Positions 11,860-21,850 of a stretch of DNA of 64,000 nucleotides are shown in pieces. Source of the DNA: Cryptomeria japonica (Eukaryota > Streptophyta > Pinopsida > Cupressales > Cupressaceae); assembly GCF_030272615.1 (NCBI RefSeq), contig NC_081406.1, forward strand, positions 218,682,997-218,746,996, given 5' to 3'. The stretch's first letter is position 1, and the number at the start of each line of letters is the position of its first letter. Position numbers and translations under genes: made by a program. The notes under the pieces were generated by a model. That model saw nothing but the letters and a program-made list of their open reading frames with translations. It was not told where the DNA came from and ran no database searches.

Positions 11860-13635
11860 CAAATAATTTCACCCTGGACCCTCTCTGAGGGTCAGGAGCG
11901 ATTTTTCAATTATAGCCTTGAATACTTCGCATCTTGACTTCAAAGTTTCCTGGAAAACAAATTGATATCCAATTAAGGCGTTGCACTTCAAATTTTGACA
12001 CTTTTCATGAGGAAAATAGGTGGAATTGTCAATTTCGCCCTAGACCCTCAGCAAGGGTCAGGAGCAATTTTTCATTTTTTAGCTAAAATCCACCTCAACT
12101 TGTTTGTTAAACTCACAATGTCACTTCCAAAATCCATTTCCTTGCACTATAAAGTTAATTCATCAATAATTTTGAAGGAAATAATGTCCTTGGAAGCAAT
12201 TTCGCTCTGGACCCTCTCTGAGGGTCAGGAGCGATTTTTCTGTTTTCAACAAAGTCCTTCATCATTTCAAGTCAAGACTTCTTCAGGCGGGTGGAGAAAG
12301 TCCTTTATTTTCCATTTATGATCAAAACTTGGTCTCTTTTCATTGCAAAATGAAGGAAATCAAAATCTCGCTGTGGGCCCTCTCTGAGGGTTAGGAGTGA
12401 TTTTTCATTTTCTAGCTGGAATCCACCTCAACTTGTTTGTTAAACTCACAATGTCACTTCCAAAATCCATTTCCTTGCACTATAAAGTTAATTCATCAAT
12501 AATTTCGAAGGAAATAATGTCCTTAAAGGCAATTTTGCTTTGGACCCTCTCTGAGGGTCAGGAGCGATTTTTTTATTTTGAGCTTGATTATCCACCACTT
12601 TTCATTGAAACTTCATTCATCACTTGGCAATGTTCTTCCTTCATCCATCTCATCCAAACTCACTTTGTTGTTGCAAGGTAAAATGAGGATTTTCAATAAT
12701 TTCTCTTTGGGCCCTCTCTGAGGGTCAGGAGCGATTTTTCGCTGTGGGCCCTCTCTGAGGGTCAAGAGCGATTTTTCGCTGTGGGCCCTCTCTGAGGGTC
12801 AGGAGCGATTTTTCATTTTCTGACCAAAATTATCAAGTTTCAAAGGCAAAATAATATTCATCATGTTTTTGGAGGTCTCTTCTCCTTATCCTAACCTTGC
12901 CTTAGCACCATTTTGAAGAAAACATGCATTTTATGAAAATCTCGCTCTGGACCTTTAGTGAGGGTCAGGAGCGACTTTTTGGTTTTAGGTAAATTCCTTT
13001 ATCTTTTAATCTTCAAATCGCCTCCAAGGCATAACACATCACGTTCTCCTCCTGTCCAAGCAAGATTTTATCTCAATTCTTCAAACCAAGGAGAGAATCC
13101 TGGAAAATCGCTATGGGCCCTCTCTGAGGGTCCGGAGCGATTTTTGTAATTGCCTTCAAAATTTTGATTCTCAACGATCTCTTTTCACTTCAAGGCTTTT
13201 CAAACATCGTTTCAAACCCATGCCTAACCTTAGCTTTCCTCAAACTTGGATGAAAAGTTCTCATATTAGGTTTCTCGCTGTGGGCCCTCTCTGAGGCTCA
13301 GGAGCGATTTTTCGCTCTAGGCCTTCACTGAGGGTCAGGAGCGATTTTCGCTCTGGGCCTTCACTGAGGGTCAGGAGCAATTTTTTGATTTTGGGTTGAT
13401 TTCCTCTTTTGTTGATCATCCAAATTATATTCAATGGGTAGAACATGCTTTCCCTCATCCCTTCCAATCATAAAAATCATTTTGATTTTGTAAGAATAGT
13501 GCACTTTTGAAAATCTTGCTATGGGCCTTCACTGAGGGTCAGGAGCGATTTTTCGCTCTGGGCCTTCACTGAGGGTCAGGAGCGATTTTCGCTCTAGGCC
13601 TTCACTAAGGGTCAGGAGCGATTATTTGACCTTTT
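11860..13635. repeat. Array of about 16 palindromic motifs in unit A
   Basis: The core is GACCCTC-TCT-GAGGGTC, flanked by TCGCTC on one side and GAGCGA on the other, so each copy can fold into a hairpin. Copies lie near 11870, 12040, 12200, 12370, 12535, 12700, 12740, 12780, 12945, 13111 and 13273, with further tightly clustered copies to 13622. Most are about 165-170 bp apart, with local clusters at about 40 bp. Some copies are a GGGCC(C/T)TCACTGAGGG variant. Short frames in this array are artefacts of the repeat. Confidence 0.8.
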
Positions 13636-14040
13636 GAACTCTCCGTCAGGATAATTTTATGGAATATAACATTTAAGTATAAGAAAGAAGACATATATAC
13701 TTTCAGGATGTTTGAGAGTGGTTTCAGGCCTCCAGGAGCTATATTGCAAAATCTAGTTTTTGGAGGTTTTTCAGTTTCCAGACTTAGTCAAATTTCAGGA
13801 TCAGGACATTCCAGACTTAGCCAAATTTCAGGAAATTCCAGACTTCATCACTCAAGCAGGACCTGCTATCCAGGTGATCCCCTTGGCGACACTCAAAATG
13901 CAAAGGCTAACTGACAAAACCCTAAAAAACCTAAAAACAAACCCTAGAAAGCAAAAAAGCAGGGGTCCCCATTTGCAATGGGGCGATGTGTGAAATGGTC
14001 ACAACAGGTACCAAGCTAAACTATGACCTCGCATTTGCAT

Positions 14041-14102
14041 AATAAGGTGCTCTACCAAACAAGCTACTTTGTAAGATAAGCATTGACAAGGAAATTATTA
14101 TT
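14041..14102. repeat. Left copy of a roughly 60-bp direct repeat bounding the LINE
   Basis: It matches about 20902-20963 with roughly five differences. Shared runs include 'gctctaccaaacaagcta' and 'gataagcattgacaaggaaa'. The two copies bracket the minus-strand LINE, so they look like a target-site duplication. They are much longer than the usual 7-20 bp for L1-type elements, so a pre-existing duplication is an alternative. Confidence 0.55.
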
Positions 14103-15899
14103 ATTTTTAAATTAAATATAGAGTAAAAACATAGCAGTTTTAAACAGTCGAGTGTAATAGTGTAGCCACTGTATCCAAATTGTTAGATCAACCTACTTAA
14201 CTGTGTACTTAGTTCTGATTACATCACTATACATCTGTATACAAAATTAACCATTACACCCTTATACAATCATATAAAAAAGAATTGTTACAATTTTATA
14301 TAACAAAAAGGACTGAATCATGACACCTAAGGTTTATAAGTTCTTCTCCTAGTTCCAACTCCCTCTCTAGGAATCCCACTCAGGTTCTCCAATAGGCAGG
14401 TATATATAAGCCAAATTATCATTGCATTTGACCACTTCAATGCCTGAGCATTCTCCTTCATTCATGTGGTATCTTGCCCCGCTTGCTCTGCCTTGGTTTG
14501 TTGTTCCAACTGGTTCTTTCCCTTTGGTCTTCTCCCTGTTAGGATCTTCATTATATTCTTTAACAAATTCCCGAAGTCCTTTGACAAAGGCTTTATATTC
14601 TTCATTGGTATCCACCCAAGTATGACCATATGAAAGCTCAGACAGGTTCACCCTCACTGTGCCGTCCTCCAAAAGCTTTTCAAACTTGAACTTGGATATG
14701 TTCATAGTGATAGTAACATGCAATGCAACATTGAAAATAACGAGTCTCTTAAATGACTCAATAAGTGCCCTCCTAACCCATTAAATTTATCCGCATTCCT
14801 AATTTTCTAGATTTGCCAAAGAATTTCAACAGAAAGATGATGCCAGAAAGAATTGAAATGCTTTTTCTTATTCATAATGACACTAAAAATAATTTTAGAT
14901 TGAACAATATTTCCACTCCATCCTTTCATGTTAGCAGCGAATAGCATCCAAATTTCTTTGGCAATAAAACATTCTAAGAAGATACGTTTGATGCTCTCTA
15001 GTTTCCTACAGATAGAGCAGATGTCATTATTGCTAACATAATCTATGAAAGGTAGTAACAGAAAAAGCCACTTAAAACAAGATTTTTAAGTTCCACATTA
15101 TTGTTCCAATTTCTCCTAAACACATCACTCCATTCCTTGCTGTTAAAGTTAATTAGCCAGGCATTATTAAGATGTTCTATCAGATCTTCATTATTACACA
15201 TTGCATTATAAATAACCTTAGCCCTAGTATTCATAATCAAATTATTACCCATCCATCTGTAATGGAGAAATCTCCTCTCATCCCAGGTGGAAACCCTTGG
15301 GAGGCAGAGATGACTGCATGAATCTCTAAGAACAGTGTAGGTCCTTGTTGTGACGTATTCACACATCGCCCCATTGCAAATGGGGACCCCTACTTTTTTG
15401 CTTTCTAGGTGTTTAGGGTTTGTTTGTTAGCCTTTGCATTTTGAGTGTCGCCAGGGGATCAATAGGATGGTGGGCTTTGCTTGAGCCAGGGGAGTCAACA
15501 GGTGCTCCAGGTTAAGGTTTCTTTGAGAGTCTTCCTTATGGCCTGGTTTTGCTCTTGTTGCTAATTGTGTCTTGCTTTGTGAGTGGGTATCATTCTTGAA
15601 GGTCCGAGCTAGGTCAAGTTGGTAAGTGATGAAGTCTGGAATGTCTAGCTGATCTTCAAATGCCCTGAAATTTGGCTAAGTCTGGAATGTCCTGATCTTG
15701 AAATTTGACTAAGTCTGGAAAACTGAAAAATCCTCCAAAAACTAGATTTTGCCATATAACTCCTGGAGGTCCGAAACCACTCTCAAACATCCTGAAAGTA
15801 TATATGGAATATAACTTAAAGTATAAGAAGCTTATATCTTTCTTCTTTCTTATACTTAAATGTTATATTCCATAAAATGATCCTGACGGAGAGTTCAAA

Positions 15900-18800
15900 A
15901 AGTCAAATTTCGCTCCTGACTCTTCCAAAGGGTCCAAAGCAAATTTCTCTCCTGACCCTTCCAAAGGGTCCAAAGTGAATTTCGCTCCTGACCCTTCCAA
16001 AGGGTCCAGAGCGAAATTCTCCATAAGACATTCTACTTTCACCAAAACCTAGAACTAATGCATTCCTAGGCTTGAATGAAGGCAAAAGCACTTGTTTGAA
16101 TGAAGAAATGCCAAAAAATGAAGTCAGGATCATGGCCTAAGGTGAATTTCGCTCCTGACCCTTCCAAAGGGTCCAAAGCGAAATTCATATTTCCTCTATT
16201 TTTCTCCTTAGCTTGACCAAGTTTGTAGACTTTTGAGGCATAACTAAGAAGTTTTGATGCAACTTTGCCTTGGAGAGGAGATTTTAGACTTTGGGATGAT
16301 GGATTCTAGCCTCGGAGAGGAATTTTGCTCCTGACCCTTCCAAAGGGTCCAAAGCTAAAATCCTTATAACCCCTCATTTTCCTTCCTTGTTTTGGATGGG
16401 CGTTGGTTTATTAGGCATTGTGTGGGAGTCTTGATGTGTTCTTGCCTTGAGAAGTGTTTTGAAAAGTGAGGATCTTGTCCAAAAATAGGAATTTCGCTCC
16501 TGACCCTTCCAAAGGGTCTAGAGCGAAATTCTTCATAAGCCTCATTTGCTCCCTTGTTTTGGATACCAACCTTGTTCCATGGGTGAATTTGGGAAGGAAA
16601 TAACATGTCTCTGCCTTTTGAGGTGATGGAACATAGAAATGTGAAGGATTTTGGCCAAGATTAGGAATTTCGCTCCTGACCCTTCCAAAGGGTCTAGAGC
16701 AAAAATCCTTATGCACCTCAATTTATCACTTGTCAAGACCAATTTCATAGTTCCTTAGGCATGTTTGGGGGATTTTTGACATGTTCTGACCTTAGGAGGT
16801 GAGTAAAGGTGGATGAGATGAAGATTTTAGCCAAGAATAGGAATTTCGCTCCTAACCCTTCCAAAGGGTCCAGAGCGAAATTCACTATAATCCTCATTTT
16901 CTACCTTGAAGGGGCTTAAAACTTGGTTCCTCAAGTGGAAAACAATCTATATTTGCCTCCAGGAGAAGATTGAAGTTTGAAAAATGAGCAATTAAAGCCT
17001 AAATCAAGATTTTCACTCCTGACCCTTCCAAAGGGTCCAGAGCGAAAATCAACCTAAGACTCATTTCTTGCCTTATTTGACCAATTTTTGATTTTCAAGG
17101 CATTTTGAAGGGAAGAGTAGACATGTTTGGATGTTGGAAATGTTTCAAAGCCTTGAAAAAAGGAAGGATTCTAGCCAAGAAGGTGAATTTCGCTCCTGAC
17201 CCTTCCAAAGGGTCCAGAGCGAAATTCCTTGCAAGCCTATTCTTTTGACCTTGTTTTGGCTTAAGACCTTATCCCTTGGGTGAAGGATGATGTTTAGTTA
17301 CCTCTTGAGGTGATTTTGAGTTGGAAAAAGGAAGAATCAAGCCCAAATCATGATTTTCGCTCCTGACCCTTCCAAAGGGTCCAGAGCGAAAATCCTCCTA
17401 GACCTCATTTCCTTCCCTATTTGACCAAATTGTGATGTCCAAAGCATGTTGAAAGGGGAAATGGACATGATCTTGCCTTTGAGAGTGTTTGGAAGTTGTG
17501 AAAATGAAGGATTTTAGCCAGGAAAAGAAATTTCGCTCCTGACCCTTCCAAAGGGTCTAGAGCGAAATTCCTTATAAGCCTACTTTTTAACCTTTCTTGG
17601 ACATGAAACCTTGTTCTTAGGGCAATGAAGGATGAGATTCTAACTTGCAAAGAAGTTTCAAGTTGAAAGAATGATGATTTGGGGTCAAGAATGAGAATTT
17701 CGCTCCTGACCCTTCCAAAGGGTCCAGAGTGAATTTTCTCAAAACCTCTCTTTGCTATCAATTTTTTTTGCTAGATCAAGTGTGGGCTAAGGTAAAATCA
17801 AGGAGGATTTGCCCCTGAGAGTGACTTTAAGTTGCTAGAAACCATGAAAGATGAAGGAATTGAGCCTAAAAATGATTTTCGTTCCTAACCCTTCCAAAGG
17901 GTCCAGAGCGAAAATCCTAAAAACCACCTTTTCTTCCAAAATTTGAGCAAAGTTAAACTTGGACAAGGGTGTGAGAAGTCATTTGGATTGCCTTAGAGTG
18001 GATTTTGGTCGCCAAGAATGCAAATTTTGAAGCCAAATGAGAATTTCGCTCCTGACCCTTCCAAAGGGTCCAGAGCGAAATTCCTAAGATCACCCTTTTT
18101 TCCTTGCAAATCAAGTTAAGTTTTTGGTTTTTATACCTTGGAGAGGAGTGAGGCAAGGTGTTATAAGTCTTGGAGGTGATTTAAAGTTGAAAGGATGAGG
18201 AAATAACCCTAAAACAAGATTTTCGCTCCTGACCCTTCCAAAGGGTCCAGAGCGAAATCCTAAAATTTACATATTCCTTTCAAATTTATGTTAAACCATG
18301 CCTAGGCCAAGGTGAAAGATGCCCTTAAGATTGCCCTTGAGTTGATTGTTGTCTCCAGAAATGATGATTTTGGGTTGAAGGAAGAAATTCGCTCCTAACC
18401 CTTCCAAAGGGTCCAGGGCGAAAATTCTTCAATCACCTTTTTCTCCTTGCAAAATTAAGTCAAACTGGAGTTGGATGAGAGAAGAGAAGTGTTTCCTTGC
18501 CTTGTGAAGTGATTTGAAGTTGAAATGATGAAGAAGTGAGCCACAAGCAAAAAATTCGCTCCTGACCCTTCCAAAGAGTCCAGAGCGAAAAACCCTAAAA
18601 CCACCTTTTTCCTCAAGATTTGAGTGAAGTCGGGCCTAAACAAGGGTGGGAGATACCATTTGGATTGCCTTGGATAGACTCTTGACCATCAAAGATGCAT
18701 ATTTTAAGCTAAAATTGGAATTTCGCTCCTGACCCTTCCAAAGGGTCCAGAGCGAAATTTTGGATGGGTCTTGTCCCTGGCTAGGTTTCGAGCAAATTTG

Positions 18801-18965
18801 ACCTTTTGGCCTTGTGAAGATCAAACCAATGTTGCCAAGTTGGGAAGTGGATTCAATGTGGGGGAGTCCAGATGAATTGAAGTGAAGGAGATGAGAAGAA
18901 TTTGAGCCAGGAATGCAAAATTCGCTCCTGACCCTTCCAGAGGGTTCAGGGTGAAATTATTATAG
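15900..18965. repeat. Array of about 20 palindromic motifs in unit B, about 172 bp spacing
   Basis: The core is GACCCTT-CCA-AAGGGTC, flanked by TTTCGCTC and GAGCGAAA, so nearly the whole 41-base motif is self-complementary apart from two-base internal mismatches. Three copies are tandem at 15907-16020. Single copies follow near 16146, 16325, 16491, 16665, 16841, 17010, 17189, 17353, 17528, 17697, 17877, 18044, 18220, 18385, 18549, 18719 and 18921. Spacings are 164-180 bp, except the last at about 200. The DNA between motifs is only loosely similar from unit to unit, so the motif is far better conserved than its spacers. Confidence 0.85.
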
Positions 18966-19101
18966 GGCCTGTCCCTGGAAAGACTCTTGAACAAACTTAA
19001 TTTTGATGTCTTCTTGTTGATGATTTAAGGTATAAAATGCTATGTTGAAATGAATTTATTATGTGTCCTTGATCATCTTTTTGTTTGTCTTGCAGTTTAA
19101 A

Positions 19102-19225
19102 GGACGACCTTCTCCAGTCCAGCATCAACAAGGATGACTTTCTCCAGCCCAGCATCAACAAGGACGACCTTCTCCGGTCCAACATCATCAGGGATGACCT
19201 CTTCCGGTCCAGCATTCGAAGGAAA
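19102..19225. repeat. 36-bp tandem repeat in unit B
   Basis: Four units share 'ggacgaccttctccagtc' then 'cagcatcaacaag' with small changes. They lie just downstream of a sequence resembling an intron acceptor (tgtcttgcag). Unit A holds only about two recognisable units at 10925-11000, so copy number differs between the two LTRs. Confidence 0.7.
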
Positions 19226-19566
19226 GGTACACCATCCATCCTGCACATCAAAGACAAAGGAGGTTAAAGCAAGGGTTCATTGAAGAAGCAGATAGTTCCA
19301 GAAGAGTTAATTAAAGTTAGCTTCTCAGCATCATCAAATTGAGCATCTACCGAGTTACAAGTGTCAGACAAGGTGGCATCCCAGTCATCACTCCTCCAGT
19401 CGGATTGGTCCACCTCAACGTGTCCAGATTCAATGTACCTGACTCATGGGAGATGGCACAAACTTTGATGTACCCACCCCGGTTCTTTATTGGTCGAATA
19501 TTCTAGAGAAGACATGTGTCCAAATAATGCAATTATTTCATTGGTCAGAATCGAGTTTGTTGTAAC

Positions 19567-19584
19567 AAACCCTAATTAGGGTTT
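19567..19584. promoter_or_regulatory. Telobox palindrome in giant LTR B
   Basis: AAACCCTAATTAGGGTTT is identical to the palindrome in unit A and lies 65 bases upstream of the TATA box. Conservation in both copies suggests a promoter role for the LTR. Confidence 0.55.
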
Positions 19585-19648
19585 TCATTGTAAAATCTCG
19601 GCCATTGATCTCAAGTTGATCTAAGCCATTGAATTGTATTGAGGGCGC

Positions 19649-19656
19649 TATATAAG
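19649..19656 (+). promoter_or_regulatory. TATA box of giant LTR B
   Basis: TATATAAG lies in a GC-richer local context (gagggcgctatataag), followed about 30 bases later by the likely start of R. The matching box in unit A is at 10482-10489 on the minus strand. Confidence 0.6.
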
Positions 19657-20901
19657 TCCTAGCTCCTCATTTGTAAAGGCTAATAGCTAGTCAATAGTCA
19701 GAGAATAGTTAGTCAATAGTTGATAGTAGGTGAATAGTTAGCTAATAGTGAATAGTTAGTTGATAGAATAGCAATTAGAGTAGAATAGCAAGAGAAGGCA
19801 AAGATTGTTGCCAAGATGTTGTTGTAAAAGACTTGTAAAACTTCATTGAAGAAATGGTGAAATCTATGGGTCGATTCAACAATTTGCATGGTCTTTATAC
19901 TTCTCAGATTTGATTTCATGTTATTAGATGAGTGGAAGAAATGTGTTTGATTGATGGTGAAATTTGTATATCCATACTACTAGCAGTTTGTTGATTGCAG
20001 ACTTGCCTTGTGTAGTCAACTGGAATCATTCAGCTTAAGCCTAACTTCAATTGTCGCTTCTTCACTGATATGCATCAACCTGATGGTGTCTATGCCTGTA
20101 GCGATGATCTGAACATCATAAAGCTTTCCTCCGAAGATCTCACTAACCTTGTGGAGATGGTCCTGGGATGTCAAAACAAGACTTAGTTGGAATTTCATCA
20201 ATGATCATCCATTGCTCCTACATTCTTAGTGTCAGAATTAGATCCTTTCCTCGCCCTCATCCTTTTTTCTTTTTTTTCAAAATCTAGGCTAGTGAAATCC
20301 TGTGTTCCAGCAATATTCAAAGCAAATCAGACGTTTAGTCATCAAGTGTAAGTCCCCTTGTGATTCTAGCAAAAATCACATCATACCACAAAGAGCTTAT
20401 CCACGAGTAGAGAACCTACATACAAGAACCTTGGAGTTGCCTTGACTGATCCTTTGGCGAGATCTTCAGCAGTCGGGAAACTTTGCTCAAGAGAGGATAA
20501 GGTACCTTTATGTATTTTATTCTGTGTTCGCATGTGTATAAAAAACACATCAACAGTCCTCCAATTAGAACTAGGGAGGTCACATTCCATACTTAAGGAG
20601 GTCCATGATTTCAATTGTCCATCAATCATAACATCCTTGAAGCATCTAATGCTTCTAGAGTGCCAATTTCTAGCAGAACATCCCTATAAGAGGGCAAGGG
20701 GTTTATCCTTGTGGAACAGGTTTTACCATATAGACCTCTCACCACAGATACTGCCATCATCCGCAATAATGTCACTATGGGTGATGAGACTCCTCACCAC
20801 AGGAGACCCTATAGTAGCCACTGGGAATTTACCAGCTAGAAGGTCCTTAAGGGGAAGAAGTTTCCATGCTTTTGCTTGTTTGGGAACAGCAAACTTTACA
20901 T

Positions 20902-20963
20902 AATGAGATGCTCTACCAAACAAGCTATTTTGTGAGATAAGCATTGACAAGGAAATTATTATT
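20902..20963. repeat. Right copy of the roughly 60-bp direct repeat bounding the LINE
   Basis: It pairs with 14041-14102. In the minus orientation it precedes the truncated 5' end of the LINE. The LINE frame happens to stay open through it, so it could alternatively be LINE sequence duplicated by another route. Confidence 0.5.
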
Positions 20964-21055
20964 GAATTTATTGAGTATTTTTTTTAAAACAAGATATAAT
21001 TTTTCTGGTATATTGTTTTTGATATGAGAGGAAAGATGTTATTTGTTGATACAAA

Positions 21056-21850
21056 ATAATCAGCCAAAAACTCATATCACAATCGAAGTTTTCATTTCAA
21101 CTCAGAAAAATGATTTTGATATCTTCCTTTAAATGGGGATAGTTGTTCTCGTTTTTTTTTCCTTGTAAGTATGGGGTTATTGACTTATCACTGTTTAGAT
21201 TATAGTATTATATAGGATGCAGCAACCAACGCTATCACAGGGCTAACCGTTCACCTAATAGCGATCTGCCATGGGAGTGAGCTGATGCATAAATACACGA
21301 GTCTATAAGTTGTATTGCTATCAACGCTACCAAATTTGTTGCATAAATACACGAGTCTATCTACCAAAACAACAATGAAAGGGAACTGTTTGTAGAAATC
21401 ATGTGACTGTCCCAAATGCTGATAATGGAGATAGCTAACTTTTCAGCAGAATCCAGTTTCTAGTATTCTGAAAAGAAACTTCAACCAATTGCATTAAGGT
21501 TAGAGTTATTTTACACAATGTGTTAAATTGTGGTGTTTTATTAGTATTCGATTATATAATTTTCGAGTCAAGCAGTTCAAACAAATCCATCTTTGAATAG
21601 TAATGGTTCTTTAAGCATAGGAGATATACAAATGGATGAGGCATTGAGACTTGCTAGGAGGTCATCTATACTAGCATTATTTGAACATATGCATATTTTA
21701 TTATGGGGTTCTTCTTATTACTCTCTTTCAAGTATGTTAACTATGGATTTCCTCTCAAGATCAAACTAACTTAGCTTGATACCCAATTTGAAAAATATTG
21801 AAAAAGTGTTGTGCCTATGAATTATTCACTATTTGTTTAGAAATTTAAAT
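21056..21850. repeat. DUF599 segmental duplication, copy 1, resumed, with one satellite unit
   Basis: From 'gccaaaaactcatatcaca' this aligns with copy 2 from about 30078. It continues through 'gataatggagatagctaac' to the satellite-like unit. About 21500-21850 is one unit of the roughly 355-bp repeat that is present about four times in copy 2 (landmarks 'ttgtggtgttttat', 'ggaggtcatcta', 'aagtgttgtgcc'). Similarity fades after 21850. Confidence 0.75.

Larger units (their letters stand above)
9622..14006 (-). mobile_element. Giant solo LTR-type unit A (about 4.4 kb), minus strand
   Basis: In minus orientation it starts TGTTGTGACC (at 14006) and ends at 9622 with a sequence matching CACATCAACA except for the last base. 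It is flanked by GGTAT (9617-9621) and GGTAC (14007-14011), a 5-bp target duplication with one mismatch. It aligns over most of its length, inverted, with 15346-20555. There is no coding domain and I see no repeated ends inside it, which fits a solo LTR of unusual length. A TATA box and a telobox palindrome place the U3/R boundary near 10480, so U3 is about 3.5 kb and R-U5 about 0.86 kb. An alternative is a large non-coding LTR derivative. No polymerase-bearing relative is visible here. Confidence 0.7.
15346..20555 (+). mobile_element. Giant solo LTR-type unit B (5.2 kb), plus strand, inside a LINE
   Basis: It starts TGTTGTGACG and ends CACATCAACA, and is flanked on both sides by GTCCT (15341-15345 and 20556-20560). 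A perfect 5-bp duplication with TG...CA ends is diagnostic of LTR-element integration. It has no protein domain. The U3-like part (15346 to about 19680) carries a palindrome array, a 36-bp tandem repeat, a telobox palindrome and a TATATAAG box. About 0.9 kb of R-U5 follows. It is the same family as 9622-14006 in opposite orientation, with clear divergence between them. It is younger than the LINE it splits. A 5.2-kb solo LTR would be among the longest LTRs known for plants. Confidence 0.75.
14012..20965 (-). mobile_element. LINE (L1-type) fragment on the minus strand, split by giant LTR B
   Basis: Two minus-strand pieces, 20561-20902 and about 14101-15345, join exactly when the 5210-bp LTR B and one copy of its GTCCT duplication are removed: frame NWR/TYTV continues across the site. 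The upstream piece resembles the C-terminal part of LINE ORF2 (GERSIW, then FHKDKPLALL). The downstream piece has a zf-RVT-like zinc-binding region (EWSDVFRRNWNNNVELKNL, then a NDICSICRK-like run) and a hydrophilic C-terminal stretch ending near 14367. Then comes a non-coding 3' tail ending in an AATAATAAT-like tail near 14101. The element is heavily 5'-truncated (about 1.6 kb remains), with a frame interruption in the zinc-binding region. A direct repeat of about 60 bp bounds it. Confidence 0.65.

Noticed and set aside
11391-13467. Many short frames containing LWTLSEGQERF or ALDPLEGSGAKF type peptides
   Set aside because: They are translations of the palindromic repeat motif in several frames, not proteins.
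14012-14090. A tRNA gene or tRNA-derived SINE on the minus strand (tagcttgtttggtagagca resembles an A box)
   Set aside because: The expected B box is too degenerate and no cloverleaf could be drawn. A SINE head remains possible but unsupported.
15043-15366. A host reverse-transcriptase-like gene
   Set aside because: The zf-RVT-like text, minus-strand placement, 3' tail and direct repeats fit a truncated LINE, and the frame does not stay open.
15900-18965. A CRISPR-like array of palindromic repeats with regular spacers
   Set aside because: The setting is a plant nuclear genome with no cas genes. Spacers are about 130 bp and loosely related to each other. The array lies inside an LTR-type unit.
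9622-20555. A single foldback (inverted-repeat) transposon of about 11 kb
   Set aside because: Each arm has its own 5-bp duplication, and the sequence between and beyond the arms is one LINE split exactly at the right arm. Two separate insertions explain everything.
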